From Flagellimonas aequoris (GTDB lineage Bacteria; Bacteroidota; Bacteroidia; Flavobacteriales; Flavobacteriaceae): a stretch of DNA of 64,000 bases. A program made the position numbers and the translations under genes. Below the pieces are notes generated by a model that saw only the letters and a program-made list of their open reading frames with translations, had not been told where the DNA came from and ran no database searches. Positions 63,282-64,000 of this stretch are shown here, piece after piece. The DNA is taken from assembly GCF_003584165.1 (NCBI RefSeq), contig NZ_QXFJ01000015.1:191001-255000 (forward strand). Direction: 5' to 3'. Every line of letters begins with the position of its first letter. Position 1 is the stretch's first letter.

Positions 63282-64000
63282 TTAAAACTTCACACTGTAA
63301 CCAAGTGATATGTTTGTATTGATTTGGTTGACCATGGCAGCATTGTCGATACCAGCATCAAAGAAATAGGAATTCACATCCTGTTCCGTTCTGCTAAAAG
63401 CCAGATCCAAACGGCTTCCTCCAAAATTATAGCCTATACCTGCCGAAAATCCGTTGAGGTCGCCCACAAGGTCACCATTTTCATAAGGGCTGCTCTCAAA
63501 CCGGTAACCGGCCCTTAGGCTTACCTCATCAATTCTATACTCGCCACCTACACGATAGGAATTCACAGCGCCAAGGACATTGGATATATAAGCATTTTCA
63601 GAAGAAAAACTGGGGTCTGAGGTTGGCCTTAGTTCAGCCTTGGACATATCCTGATAGCTGTAATCGAAACTGATCAAGCCATCCTGGCCAAACACCATGG
63701 CGAGACTACCCGTGTATTTTTCAGGGGTCTTTATTTTGTATTCATCATACAGGTTTACGATGCCGAAGTTGATATAGTCGATGTCGGAAACCGCCAAAGT
63801 GGAGTTGATACGTTGTGAGGTGTCGTCCGTTAAAGTGTACCATGTTGGAGACTGATAGCTACCACCCACGCGGATACTCTCGTTCAATTTGGCAATGGCA
63901 CCCAAACTAAAGGAAAAACCATAACCTTCGGTGTGCAATAGATTGTCAAAAGAGGTAAATTGGATAGGGGAGGCCTGATCATATCCGTCCTCATCCAAAT
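63282..64000 (-). CDS. OmpP1/FadL-type outer-membrane transporter (partial, N-terminus beyond the right edge)
   Basis: The frame stays open to the window edge; the ATG at 63998 is probably internal, because the visible part already starts deep in the barrel. Seen are strands typical of FadL/OmpP1: FSFSLGAIAKLNESIRVGGS, YQSPTWYTLTDDTSQ, FSAGIGYNFGGSRLDLAFSR and a C-terminal ISLGYSVKF ending in the barrel-insertion Phe. Members pass hydrophobic compounds such as fatty acids through the outer membrane. The substrate is unknown. Confidence 0.8.
   Translation of the reverse strand, partial: LDEDGYDQASPIQFTSFDNLLHTEGYGFSFSLGAIAKLNESIRVGGSYQSPTWYTLTDDTSQRINSTLAVSDIDYINFGIVNLYDEYKIKTPEKYTGSLAMVFGQDGLISFDYSYQDMSKAELRPTSDPSFSSENAYISNVLGAVNSYRVGGEYRIDEVSLRAGYRFESSPYENGDLVGDLNGFSAGIGYNFGGSRLDLAFSRTEQDVNSYFFDAGIDNAAMVNQINTNISLGYSVKF

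Overview
This window looks like chromosomal DNA of a member of the Flavobacteriaceae (Bacteroidota), possibly of the Muricauda/Flagellimonas type; the genus is a guess. Several features support this. Many promoters carry the Bacteroidota -7 box TAnnTTTG (upstream of typA, secDF, mdh, gyrB, kdsA and a TonB receptor). There is a fused SecDF, a SusC/SusD pair, two proteins with type B type-IX-secretion sorting domains, a metal-type KdsA, and a tmRNA whose tag ends in NYALAA. Most of the window is ordinary core genome, and one stretch (about 2500-8600) looks accessory.

Layout. 1-2250 (minus) is a three-gene operon: an SDR reductase, a NAD(P)H-binding protein and an AraC regulator that runs off the left edge. 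A near-perfect 18-bp direct repeat lies upstream and is a likely AraC operator. 2251-3083 holds a 33-codon membrane micro-ORF, several hairpins and a T-arm-like fragment. 3084-6192 is a translationally coupled operon: an unknown 211-aa protein, a TPR sensor histidine kinase and a LuxR-type response regulator. It is followed by 6295-8591: an exported 471-aa protein and two small membrane proteins. Both transcription units carry the same dyad element (21 of 24 bases identical) at exactly the same distance from their -7 boxes. I therefore read 3021-8591 as one self-regulated sensory system that I cannot match to a described one. The kinase gene is a compositional mosaic, with an AT-rich sensor half and a normal catalytic half. 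The stretch ends at the 3' end of ssrA (8670-9065, minus).

9315-12445 holds a lysine/alanine-dehydrogenase-like enzyme, a small unknown, an exported PHP phosphoesterase and a DUF1801 protein. 12446-17853 (minus) is an iron-type operon: TonB siderophore receptor, DUF4198, two small membrane proteins and a PepSY-TM protein. Two inverted Fur-like sites bracket its promoter. 18016-24296 contains kdsA, a tandem triplet of paralogous outer-membrane-type proteins, typA, ppgK and ftsE. 24442-30433 is a TPR protein / beta-barrel / OmpA-like envelope group. 30514-36671 (minus) is a SusCD pair behind a membrane-bound AraC regulator. 36979-49250 carries a lipoprotein amidohydrolase, a DUF2911 protein, asnB, gyrB, a DUF6588 protein, a small lipoprotein, mdh and secDF.

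49323-54451 (minus) holds a TreT-like glycosyltransferase, a double ABC ATPase with one degenerate half, a GNAT acetyltransferase, a DUF192 lipoprotein, lgt and yidD. 54511-57563 is an aldehyde dehydrogenase / DUF779 operon with a divergent AraC gene. 57566-59742 (minus) is folE-cysS. 59875-63233 holds two paralogous type-IX-secreted proteins, and the window closes inside a FadL/OmpP1-type porin gene.

All assignments come from reading the sequence. No database search was run.
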